Origin: Oscillatoriales cyanobacterium PMM_0080
GTDB taxonomy: Bacteria; Cyanobacteriota; Cyanobacteriia; Cyanobacteriales; Microcoleaceae
Assembly: GCA_949127775.1 (NCBI GenBank)
Contig: CASBQF010000002.1
Coordinates: 1-64,000 of the forward strand
Reading direction: 5' to 3'
Length of the DNA stretch: 64,000 nt
The translations under genes were made by a program, and so were the position numbers. Shown here piece by piece: positions 10,168 through 17,348 of this stretch. The stretch's first letter is position 1; each line of letters starts with the position of its first letter. Under the pieces are notes generated by a model. It was not told where the DNA came from and did no database searches. It saw nothing but the letters and a program-made list of their open reading frames with translations.

Positions 10168-10440
10168 ATGGATAAGTACATCAAGTTATTAAAAGAGTTT
10201 GTTGACAATAAGATTACTGCTGATGATTTTGAAGGGCAGTTTTTACAACTGTTTAAAGGTGACAATAATCTCCAAATAGGGACAGAGTTTAAGATTTTAG
10301 ATAAGTTATTTGCTGATGTTGATGCTTATTGCAGCGACTCAGATTTGATTGAAGACCCTCGATTTGATATTGATGGGGTGCAATTGCAAGTATTGGCACA
10401 GGAGACGCTGAATAAGTTGGTTAAGTTAACAGCGGTTTGA
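10168..10440 (+). CDS. Colicin D-type immunity protein
   Basis: This 90-residue acidic, helical protein begins MDKYIKLLKEFVDNKITADD and continues with ILDKLFADVDAYCSDSDL and FDIDGVQLQ. That pattern follows the colicin D immunity (self-protective colicin-like) family, whose members bind and block the tRNase domain. It starts 2 bases after the stop of the toxin remnant, the standard toxin-then-immunity order. It appears intact although the toxin has an internal stop, so it may persist as an orphan immunity gene. Confidence 0.75.
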   Translation: MDKYIKLLKEFVDNKITADDFEGQFLQLFKGDNNLQIGTEFKILDKLFADVDAYCSDSDLIEDPRFDIDGVQLQVLAQETLNKLVKLTAV

Positions 10441-10536
10441 TGTGAAAGTGCGATCGCCCAATTGGAATCCAAACGCCAGCGCAGTGAAGCACTTGCAGCT
10501 AAACTTAGGGAATTGGGAATCGATCCGAATGCTTGA
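10441..10536 (+). pseudogene. 3' end of an Uma2-family gene (remnant)
   Basis: From 10450 the frame reads AIAQLESKRQRSEALAAKLR, then ELGIDPNA and a TGA at 10534-10536. This is the typical C-terminal coiled-coil tail of cyanobacterial Uma2/DUF820 proteins. Nothing of the catalytic core precedes it: the frame is closed by the immunity gene stop at 10438. The overlapping frame from a GTG at 10442 looks spurious. The remnant marks a recombination junction inside this accessory stretch. Confidence 0.6.
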
Positions 10537-10670
10537 AATGCCTATTCCTGCGGGGATAGCTGCGCTTGATGCCCTTTTCTCGATTCCTCAAAATTGCGGG
10601 AAGGGCGATCGGCATATCTGCTATATTTTAGGTGTACCAATTTCCCAGTCTTTCATCGAGGTTAATTAGT

Positions 10671-10895
10671 ATGGATATCACTGTCACATTGAATCAAATT
10701 ACATCTCTCAGTGTTGAAGACCGAATTAGGCTTGTACAAGCAATTTGGGATAGCATCGCAGCAGAGCAAGCTTACCCCAATCTTACAGAAGTACAAAAAC
10801 AAGAACTCGATCGTCGGATTAGTGATAGCGAAGCTAATCCAGATGATGTAATGACCTGGGAAGAAATTAAAGCTTCGGTAAAAAGACGCTCATGA
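10671..10895 (+). CDS. Putative addiction module component (RelB/ParD-like antitoxin)
   Basis: The 74 residues starting MDITVTLNQITSLSVEDR, with VQAIWDSIAAE and the C-terminal MTWEEIKASVKRR, match the small 'putative addiction module component' family that pairs with RelE/ParE toxins. I chose the ATG at 10671 rather than the upstream in-frame ATG at 10632 because family members begin here. The stop overlaps the toxin start by 4 bases (ATGA), indicating translational coupling. Confidence 0.85.
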   Translation: MDITVTLNQITSLSVEDRIRLVQAIWDSIAAEQAYPNLTEVQKQELDRRISDSEANPDDVMTWEEIKASVKRRS

Positions 10896-11188
10896 ATTAT
10901 GTGCTAGTGTTTCGGCCAGAAGTTCGTGAAGAACTCGATGAGGCTTACAGTTGGTACGAAAGTCAGCAACTAGAACTTGGCGACGATTTTTTGGACTGTG
11001 TAGACGAGATGTTAAATCGAATTTGCCAGATGCCAGAATCATATCCAGTTGTCTATCGTGATGTTAGACGGTGTGTGGTGCGACGCTTTCCCTATGCTGT
11101 TTACTATCGGATTGTGTCGAGTCGGGTGATTGTGACAGCAATTTTTCACAGTCGGAGAGATCCAAAAACGTGGCAAGTGCGAACATAA
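10892..11188 (+). CDS. RelE/ParE family toxin
   Basis: This 98-residue protein has the ParE/RelE fold signature: FRPEVREELDEAYSWYESQ at the N-terminus, then FPYAVYYRI and AIFHSRRDPKTW near the end. Such proteins inhibit gyrase or cut ribosome-bound mRNA and are neutralised by the upstream antitoxin. The pair appears complete, unlike several other modules in the window. Confidence 0.85.
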   Translation: MNYVLVFRPEVREELDEAYSWYESQQLELGDDFLDCVDEMLNRICQMPESYPVVYRDVRRCVVRRFPYAVYYRIVSSRVIVTAIFHSRRDPKTWQVRT

Positions 11189-11302
11189 ACAAATGTTTGG
11201 AAGAGTCTGGGTAGTCTTTGACTTGTATCATTAAATTATAATCGCAATGCTTGAAAAAGCTCAACCATCAACCCATCCGCCTTCATCTGCGGTTAAAAAA
11301 TC

Positions 11303-13867
11303 TCAACTCTCACCAAGCCATTCCCTCGCCCTCGCTAACAACTCATCCAAACTTTCGATCGGCCAAAACCGCACCTTTCCATCGGAATCACCGGTGATCA
11401 AAGACTTCCCGTCTCGACTAAAACAAACACTATAAATCGGACTTGTCAATTCCACAAAATCAGCCTCACCTTTGAGCAAATTCCCCTTATAGCCGCTATA
11501 GTCTGCTAGTAAATTTCCCTGCAAGTCCCATAATTTAGAAGTGCCGTCTCTTGAGGCAGCGGCGATCATATCTCCTGTGGGGCTAAAGCTGACACTTGTT
11601 ACCAAGTGATTATGTCCGATGAAAGTTACCAAGCAGTTGCCCTGTAAGTCCCACAATTTTGCGGTGCCGTCAGATGAGGCAGTGGCGATCGCATCTCCCT
11701 GGGGGCTAAAACTGACACTTGCTACCGCGTTCTTATGTCCGGTCAAAGTGGCCAAGCAGTTGCGCTGCAAGTCCCACAATTTGGCGGTGTTGTCTCTTGA
11801 TGCAGTGGCGATCACTTCTCCTGTGGGGCTAAAACTAACACTTCTTAGCGAGTGATTATGTCCGATGAAAGTTACCCAGCAGTTGCCCTGCAAGTCCCAC
11901 CATTTAGCAGTGCCGTCAGATGAGGCAGTGGCGATCGCATCTCCCTGGGGGCTAAAACTGACACTTGTTACCGCGTTCTTATGTCCGGTGAAAGTAGCTA
12001 AGCAGTTGCCCTGCAAGTTCCATAATTTCGCAGTTTTGTCAATTGAGGCAGTGGCGATCACATTTCCTGTCGGACTAAAACTGACGCAATTTACCCAGTC
12101 ATTATGTCCGGTGAAAGTTACCAAACAGTTGCCCTCCAAGTCCCACAATTTGGCAGTCTGGTCAATGGAAGCAGTGGCGATCGCATCTCCTGTGGGGTTA
12201 AAACTGACAGTTGTTAGCGAGTTGTTATATCCGACTAATGTACATAGTTCACGGGTTTTGCAGATTTTAGCGAGAATTACCTGTAAAACTAACAGAGGAT
12301 TGGTAACGGGATATTCGGAAAGCGGAGAATTATCTGGTATCCATTTCTTTAAATTTTCTCCTGCTTTGATAGCTGCCCGCAAAGCTTCTGTTTGGTCCCC
12401 CCCCGACCGAAAAAGCCTTAAAGTATCGTGTCCAACTTTTTCAAGTTCGACAATTCCCATAAATTGTCTGCGGATTTCTTTGAATAATCGATCGGATCTT
12501 CTCAATTCTTGCCGTTCATCAGCTTGACTAGCATCTAAAAAATCATTATCCTCATCGCTTAAACGTTTCCCCACCTTCCACAGCAACGCATCATCCAACG
12601 CTTTGCCTCGCAACAGTCGGGAAGTATCTTGACGATTTGAGGCGATCCAAGCGGCGAAGTTTTCCTGGTACGGACGGAGTTTTGCTAATTCTTGCTGTAC
12701 CCAATCCAGGTTAAATATTTCTCGATAAATGGGGTTGTAAACTCGTAATTGACCGTTTTCTTTAACCACTAATCCCGATAACTGTAACTCTATTTGGTCG
12801 GGACTGTTATCAGCGGCAACCCCCCCCAGCCCCCCCTTGCTAAGGGGGGGAGTAAGATTGTCTTTTTCATCGTTTTCTAAAGGATAATTACGGTTAGAAT
12901 CAGCGTTCTCTTTCCCCCCCCTTGCTAAGGGGGGGTTAGGGGGGGTAATAATTTGCTGATAGATGCCGAGGAGTTGGCTAGTACGCTGTTGGTTGCTGAG
13001 AATACGGTTTTGAATTGTTCCGAGGTGTTCGGGATTGTCGTTAATTTCCCAATTATCAATTATGTGAGTTCGCACCAGTTCGGGAATCTGACGATTGCTA
13101 GTTTCTGCTTGTTCTAGGACAATTTTACAAAGTTTTTGCGTCAAAAAAGGCTGTCCGCCAGTCCAGTCTAAAATCTCATTTAAAACTTGAATGGGATGAT
13201 CGACTTTCCCTGCTAATCCTTTCGCTAGAGGTGCAGCTTGTTCCTTAGTGAAACCTTTTAATTCAATCGCTTGACCGATATTAAATGGCGTGCGTTTTTT
13301 ATCTTGAATCAAATCTGAAGGTGTAGCCACGCCCAACAGACAAAAAGTGATGCGATTGTATTCTGCATTTAGGGTACGACGATTGTAGCAGCTTCTGATA
13401 AAAGCAAATAGATCGTCTGCCGAAAAATTTAAACTGAGAACGCTATCAATTTCATCAATAAAAATAACTATTTTTTCGGGAACCTGCGACAGCATCACCG
13501 ATTCAATAAATTCACGAAATCTACGTAAGGGAGACAGCCAATTTCGTTCCTCCAACCAGCTTTTTAAATTAACATTAAGGTCTAATTCATAAGCCAAAGT
13601 ATCAAGTATATTAGCATACCACTGTTCGGGATGCTCTAACTTCGTCTCGTCACCAGACAGGTCAATAAAAACAGATAAAATGCCTTCGGTTCGCAGTCGC
13701 TTGATAGTTTGAATGGCTAAGCTAGACTTACCTATTTTTCGAGAATTGAAAACATAACAGAGTTTACCTTCAACCAACGCTTGATAAAGCTGACTGTCAG
13801 CTTCTCGCGTTACATAGGTTTGGGTATCTTCTGGGAGAGTTGATTCAAATATATATTGATAAGTCAT
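11303..13867 (-). CDS. AAA-like ATPase fused to a seven-blade WD40 propeller
   Basis: The 854-residue protein starts MTYQYIFESTLPEDTQTYVT. The ATG at 13867 overlaps the stop of the upstream ATPase gene by 4 bases, which favours it over the longer frame to 13915. An AAA-like (AAA_35/STAND-related) NTPase fills about 1-330, with a divergent P-loop (NSRKIGKSSL) and Walker B (IVIFIDEIDS). The effector-associated part follows, and from about 555 there are seven WD40 repeats (GHxxxVxSVSFSPxGD..IATASxDxTAKLWDLQGN), enough for a closed propeller. A dispersed palindromic repeat is inserted in frame at 12819-12946. The architecture suggests a signalling or conflict ATPase; no function is known. Confidence 0.8.
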   Translation of the reverse strand: MTYQYIFESTLPEDTQTYVTREADSQLYQALVEGKLCYVFNSRKIGKSSLAIQTIKRLRTEGILSVFIDLSGDETKLEHPEQWYANILDTLAYELDLNVNLKSWLEERNWLSPLRRFREFIESVMLSQVPEKIVIFIDEIDSVLSLNFSADDLFAFIRSCYNRRTLNAEYNRITFCLLGVATPSDLIQDKKRTPFNIGQAIELKGFTKEQAAPLAKGLAGKVDHPIQVLNEILDWTGGQPFLTQKLCKIVLEQAETSNRQIPELVRTHIIDNWEINDNPEHLGTIQNRILSNQQRTSQLLGIYQQIITPPNPPLARGGKENADSNRNYPLENDEKDNLTPPLSKGGLGGVAADNSPDQIELQLSGLVVKENGQLRVYNPIYREIFNLDWVQQELAKLRPYQENFAAWIASNRQDTSRLLRGKALDDALLWKVGKRLSDEDNDFLDASQADERQELRRSDRLFKEIRRQFMGIVELEKVGHDTLRLFRSGGDQTEALRAAIKAGENLKKWIPDNSPLSEYPVTNPLLVLQVILAKICKTRELCTLVGYNNSLTTVSFNPTGDAIATASIDQTAKLWDLEGNCLVTFTGHNDWVNCVSFSPTGNVIATASIDKTAKLWNLQGNCLATFTGHKNAVTSVSFSPQGDAIATASSDGTAKWWDLQGNCWVTFIGHNHSLRSVSFSPTGEVIATASRDNTAKLWDLQRNCLATLTGHKNAVASVSFSPQGDAIATASSDGTAKLWDLQGNCLVTFIGHNHLVTSVSFSPTGDMIAAASRDGTSKLWDLQGNLLADYSGYKGNLLKGEADFVELTSPIYSVCFSRDGKSLITGDSDGKVRFWPIESLDELLARAREWLGES
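12819..12946. repeat. C/G-run palindromic repeat inserted in frame inside the AAA-WD40 gene
   Basis: Two inverted halves, each a C-run / TTGCTAA / G-run palindrome, are separated by about 60 bases. The same element occurs between genes at 19338-19416, 26318-26404 and 53606-53685. Here it is translated, giving low-complexity Pro/Gly/Lys segments (ITPPNPPLARGGKE and NLTPPLSKGGLGG) between the ATPase and effector parts without breaking the frame. Confidence 0.75.
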
Positions 13868-15156
13868 AGACGCACCGAGAAATATTGACGGTACAAATCG
13901 CAGCGGGGAAAACAATCATTATGTTCCACTCGCACCAATCCCATACTTTCCAACTTAAATATCTGATTAGTTTCCAGCCTTGCCGGTTGATTTTTAGTCA
14001 CGACTTCCCGATAAACTTCAGCAAGTTCGGGACATAGTTTGAGCTTACCTAAAAGTTCTCGCAAGTGATTGATAAATGGACTTTGTTCAGTGGGTGAAAT
14101 TTCCAAAAGCTTAGCCAGAGAAGATTGAGGCGTTTGCAGGTAAGCAAAAGCACTTTGCACCAGATAAGGATAGCCACCAAACATTACCGCGAGTTGTTTC
14201 ATCTCCTCAGCAGTCAGCCAATGGTGTCGATACTGCCGTGCTAACTGCTGCACTTCTTCCAAGGTAAAATCTGGCAAAGGTACAGTCAACCCAACACCAG
14301 CTAAAGGGGATGAGTTGATATCAAGAGAACTGTAAACTTCTGTAGCATGAACAACAATTAACCTGATTTTTTTCCAGATAGCACCGCGACGATCGCTTCT
14401 TTTAGCTGCATCATTCCACGATCGCAATAATCGACAAAAATCCACATTAAAACTAGCTTGCTCAAAAACGATATCTACTTTCTCTAGTACCAATACCAAA
14501 GGTTGAGAAAAATCTTTCAACAAATACTTTTCTAAATATTTAGTGACGTTATGGTTGATACCTAAAATGTCATTCCAATACTCCTTTAATTTATTATCAA
14601 TGTCCAGTAAGTCGCTTAGAGTAACGCACAACCACTGCAATAATTTCCGGTAATCTCCCAAAACTTCACTGTCAGCTTCTTCAAAATTGAGAAGAGCAGT
14701 TTTGTAACCTTCTTGCGACGCGCGATCGAGAATTCTATCCACCAGCAAAGTCTTGCCCATTTTCTGAGGAGCTCTAATGCGAATTAGCGCTCCATTTTCT
14801 AGGATTTTAGCATAACATTTACTATCCCAGTCACGCTCTACATATTTTGGTAGATTGTCAGGGGATATTTCCGAATCTTCTCTTAATTTATCGCTAACTA
14901 ATTCAGGTTTATACTTAACAAATAGCGGAATTAATTCATCACGCTGTCGGAAACGTTCGCCCGGCTCATTTTTAAAACCAAATAACTCGCAGATATTTGA
15001 AATATGGTATCTGACACCTGATGAATCATGAACTTTGATGGATTTAGCGATCGCTTCCTCTGATTCTCCTTTCAAAAATAGCTTTAGCACCTTACCCTGT
15101 TTATCGTTTAGCTTTTCATACTTTTCCTCAAAGTCTTTTCGTTCCATCATCCGCAT
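13864..15156 (-). CDS. HTH domain fused to AAA-like ATPase
   Basis: This is a 430-residue protein. Residues about 10-75 (LNDKQGKVLKLFLKGESEEA, then GVRYHISNICELFGF) form a LuxR-like HTH of the type found at the N-terminus of vWA-MoxR-associated proteins. The ATPase follows with a P-loop APQKMGKTLLV near 130-140, LVLVLEKVDIVF as Walker B, and a C-terminal winged-helix-like part that reads GGYPYLVQSAFAYL. It overlaps the downstream AAA-WD40 gene by 4 bases, so the two are one operon and probably one complex. The start at 15156 has AAGG 5 bases upstream; ATGs at 15150 and 15147 are alternatives. Walker B has E-K rather than D-E, so ATP hydrolysis is uncertain. Confidence 0.75.
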   Translation of the reverse strand: MRMMERKDFEEKYEKLNDKQGKVLKLFLKGESEEAIAKSIKVHDSSGVRYHISNICELFGFKNEPGERFRQRDELIPLFVKYKPELVSDKLREDSEISPDNLPKYVERDWDSKCYAKILENGALIRIRAPQKMGKTLLVDRILDRASQEGYKTALLNFEEADSEVLGDYRKLLQWLCVTLSDLLDIDNKLKEYWNDILGINHNVTKYLEKYLLKDFSQPLVLVLEKVDIVFEQASFNVDFCRLLRSWNDAAKRSDRRGAIWKKIRLIVVHATEVYSSLDINSSPLAGVGLTVPLPDFTLEEVQQLARQYRHHWLTAEEMKQLAVMFGGYPYLVQSAFAYLQTPQSSLAKLLEISPTEQSPFINHLRELLGKLKLCPELAEVYREVVTKNQPARLETNQIFKLESMGLVRVEHNDCFPRCDLYRQYFSVRL

Positions 15157-15233
15157 ACCTGCCTTAGCACTTTACCTACCACTCTTACTAATTTACCACA
15201 GTTGTCAGCTTCAGCCCGGATAGCAAGTTTAAT

Positions 15234-15281
15234 TTCACAAATTTATAAACACCAGTTAATTTGTGAATATTTTTTCACAAA
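15234..15281. promoter_or_regulatory. Alternating inverted repeats, possible operator
   Basis: Three octamer half-sites alternate in orientation: TTCACAAA at 15234-15241, TTTGTGAA at 15260-15267 and TTCACAAA at 15274-15281. They lie between the divergent HTH-ATPase operon and the small membrane peptide gene. This is a natural place for autoregulation by the HTH protein, but which protein binds is inferred only from position. Confidence 0.5.
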
Positions 15282-15413
15282 CCCTTCTAATCAATTGTAA
15301 ACGAATTGGGTTATTTCCAGGTAATTGACAATTTTGTCGGATTTATTTGTCAACGACATTATACCAATAGAGCTAGTTATATATTTAAAATTGTAGAGAA
15401 GGGAATGAACTAA

Positions 15414-15647
15414 ATGAAGATTTTAAAACGGCTTCCACAAAACCAGACTAAATTAGCTAAAAAGGTAAATCCAGTGAAAAAATCAGACAATTCAAACAGC
15501 AAGTGGTTGATCCAGGAAGTTGTAGTACCGATCGCGATCGCCGTAATTCCTGCCCTAATTCCCTTAGCAACAACGTACATCACCCCTCAAAATACCCAAC
15601 AACCGGCAAATCCAGCGATCGATCGCACAATTCCACCGTCAAAATAA
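15414..15647 (+). CDS. Small single-pass membrane protein, unknown function
   Basis: This 77-residue protein has a basic N-terminus (MKILKRLPQNQTKLAKKVN), one hydrophobic segment VVVPIAIAVIPALIPLATTY at about 36-55, and a short polar tail. The start has an AGAAGGGA ribosome-binding site. It is divergent from the two AAA-like ATPase genes and shares their upstream region. I do not recognise a family. A small membrane effector or anchor working with the ATPases is a guess from context. Confidence 0.5.
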   Translation: MKILKRLPQNQTKLAKKVNPVKKSDNSNSKWLIQEVVVPIAIAVIPALIPLATTYITPQNTQQPANPAIDRTIPPSK

Positions 15648-15672
15648 CATCGGATGCGATCGCTCCTAATCC

Positions 15673-15738
15673 AAGAAACCGGGTTTCTGCGATAATTTAC
15701 GCATCCTCACGAGATTTTGCAAAGAAACCCGGTTTCTG
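15673..15738. repeat. AAGAAACCGGGTTTCT-type dispersed repeat
   Basis: Two copies of the palindrome AGAAACC(C)GGGTTTCT flank about 35 bases containing ATCCTCAC. The same unit occurs twice in tandem at 57239-57416. It lies in the gap between two converging genes. Confidence 0.75.
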
Positions 15739-15760
15739 ACTCCGCGCGCGATCGCCCTTG

Positions 15761-16420
15761 TTACGCCAATTGCAACTGCACATTCTGCAACTTGCAAATA
15801 GCTTTCAACACTTGCGCCAATTCGATCGATCGCCCTTTGTCAATCAAATTCAACTCCGGTAAAATCTGATAAGTGCAAGGATTCCCCCGCGTCAGATGCA
15901 CAAACTGATAGTTACGTCCATTCGTCGTCAATCCCCAAACAGACGGTTGCTGCTGCAAACTTTTATAAGCATAAGTCAGCAATTGTGGCAAACCGGCCCA
16001 GGAGTCGATCGCACTATTTTTCGCCTCAACCACCAAAATCCAAAACTGTGTTGTCGCTATCTCTGTATCTTGCTGATTCAGTGCTAGAATATCCAATCGT
16101 CCTTTAATTAAAGTATCCTTATCTTCAACCTCAATGGGTATGCTATCCTCCATTGTCAGCACTACGGGCAACTTAAAAAATCCTGTTAATCTCATCAAAG
16201 GCGAAAGTGATAAAAACTTAACCAATTCTTCAGAAACTTTTCCCACCTCTAGATAGCGGCAAAAGTCATTGCTGATTTCTAACAGTTGCTGCTGTTCAAA
16301 GTCTGTGAGAGGTTCCAGAGAGAAAAAATCAGTAAAAGAGCCTTCTGTTTGTCTTTCCAGTTTGAGAAGGCGGCGAACGTCATTTAGGGAAAGTTGGCTG
16401 GCTTCTAAATTTTGGGTCAT
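15761..16420 (-). CDS. PD-(D/E)XK nuclease-fold protein (restriction endonuclease-like)
   Basis: In this 219-residue protein the segment GRLDILALN, followed by ILVVEAKNSAIDSW and LPQLLTYAY, gives the D...ExK pattern of the restriction-endonuclease fold, close to the HsdR N-terminal type. The N-terminal half is helical. Proteins of this kind are common as stand-alone genes in cyanobacteria. No methylase or specificity subunit is adjacent, so a classical restriction system is not supported. DNA cleavage is likely but unproven. Confidence 0.7.
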   Translation of the reverse strand: MTQNLEASQLSLNDVRRLLKLERQTEGSFTDFFSLEPLTDFEQQQLLEISNDFCRYLEVGKVSEELVKFLSLSPLMRLTGFFKLPVVLTMEDSIPIEVEDKDTLIKGRLDILALNQQDTEIATTQFWILVVEAKNSAIDSWAGLPQLLTYAYKSLQQQPSVWGLTTNGRNYQFVHLTRGNPCTYQILPELNLIDKGRSIELAQVLKAICKLQNVQLQLA

Positions 16421-16531
16421 AGCTTTTGTGTGATCGATCGACTGTTTCGATAACTTATATTATAAAGCATTACAAGCGGATTTGCTGTGATATAATCATA
16501 CCAGATATATCCTGTAAATTAGTTATATTTT

Positions 16532-16777
16532 ATGAAAGCAATTAAAGTGATGGCAACGATCGACGATCGAGGACAATTGTGCATTGACAAACCACTAAAG
16601 TTAAACCGCAATAGTCGAGTCGAAGTAATTGTGCTGATTCCCGAAGTAACAGAAATTAATGAAGACGAGCCATCTCATGAAGCAATTTTAGCAGATTTCA
16701 GTCAAGCTTGGCATGAAGCAATGACGGGTGAAACGATTCCTGTTGCCCAAATTTGGGATGGAATTGATGATGTCTGA
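16532..16777 (+). CDS. RelN-type antitoxin
   Basis: The 81-residue protein MKAIKVMATIDDRGQLCIDK... has an N-terminal swapped-hairpin-like DNA-binding part and the C-terminal neutralising segment TIPVAQIWDGIDDV. It matches the cyanobacterial RelN family of antitoxins. It overlaps the toxin gene by 8 bases. A close paralogue without a working toxin is at 30285-30530. Confidence 0.75.
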   Translation: MKAIKVMATIDDRGQLCIDKPLKLNRNSRVEVIVLIPEVTEINEDEPSHEAILADFSQAWHEAMTGETIPVAQIWDGIDDV

Positions 16778-17144
16778 GCAACCATTTATTCAAGTTGAAG
16801 CAGCGCCAACATTTACACGAAACTTACGCAGCCTCGCAAAAAAATATCGCAGTGTTCATAACGACATACAACCAGTCATCGAACAACTGGAACGGGGAGA
16901 GTTACCGGGCGATCGAATATCTGGGACTGGTTATGATGTTTTTAAAGTAAGGGTTAGAAATAGCGATGTTCAAAAAGGTAAAAGCGCTGGCTATCGTCTG
17001 ATTTATTATGTCAAGACTGAAAACGGCATTATTTTACTGACTGTTTATACAAAATCTGTACAAGCTGATATTCCAGCAGATGAAATTACGGGCGTCATTT
17101 TAGAATACGATCGTCGTACAGGTGAAAATGAAGAAGATGCCTAA
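16770..17144 (+). CDS. RelE-family toxin partner of RelN-type antitoxin
   Basis: This 124-residue protein starts MSEQPFIQVEAAPTFTRNLR; the ATG at 16770 overlaps the antitoxin end, and the in-frame ATG at 16728 is unlikely. The core SLAKKYRSV, GYDVFKVRVRN and GYRLIYYVKTENGIILLTVYTK is the RelE-type mRNA interferase fold. The pair appears intact. Confidence 0.8.
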   Translation: MSEQPFIQVEAAPTFTRNLRSLAKKYRSVHNDIQPVIEQLERGELPGDRISGTGYDVFKVRVRNSDVQKGKSAGYRLIYYVKTENGIILLTVYTKSVQADIPADEITGVILEYDRRTGENEEDA

Positions 17145-17348
17145 TTTTTCGGTCATAGCTTTTGTGCGATCGGCTTTTCCTGTAAAGTATATTAGAGAAA
17201 AAATTTTGCTCTAGGAATTTCCCATTAGCAATTACCAATTTCCCCATATTTACACAATTATTGAAATTCTTAACGAAACTAAAGATACTTTTGCACTCAA
17301 TTGTGTACAAAATAGTTAAAACAAGTAGATACAGTTACAAAAAAAACG

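Noticed and set aside
10442-10669. 75-residue frame with a GTG start
   Set aside because: The Uma2-tail frame in the same DNA gives a recognisable peptide with a proper end, while this frame has no similarity and runs into the antitoxin gene.
11500-12240. Regularly spaced repeats resembling a CRISPR array
   Set aside because: The 123-base period and the in-frame GH...WD pattern show WD40 blades. The heptamer arrays elsewhere have no spacers, and no cas genes are present.
11619-12527. Long plus-strand frames opposite the WD40 part
   Set aside because: They are mirror images of the WD40 repeats, with periodic content (CKSHNLAV...) caused by the repeated antisense codons. No start signal or family is seen.
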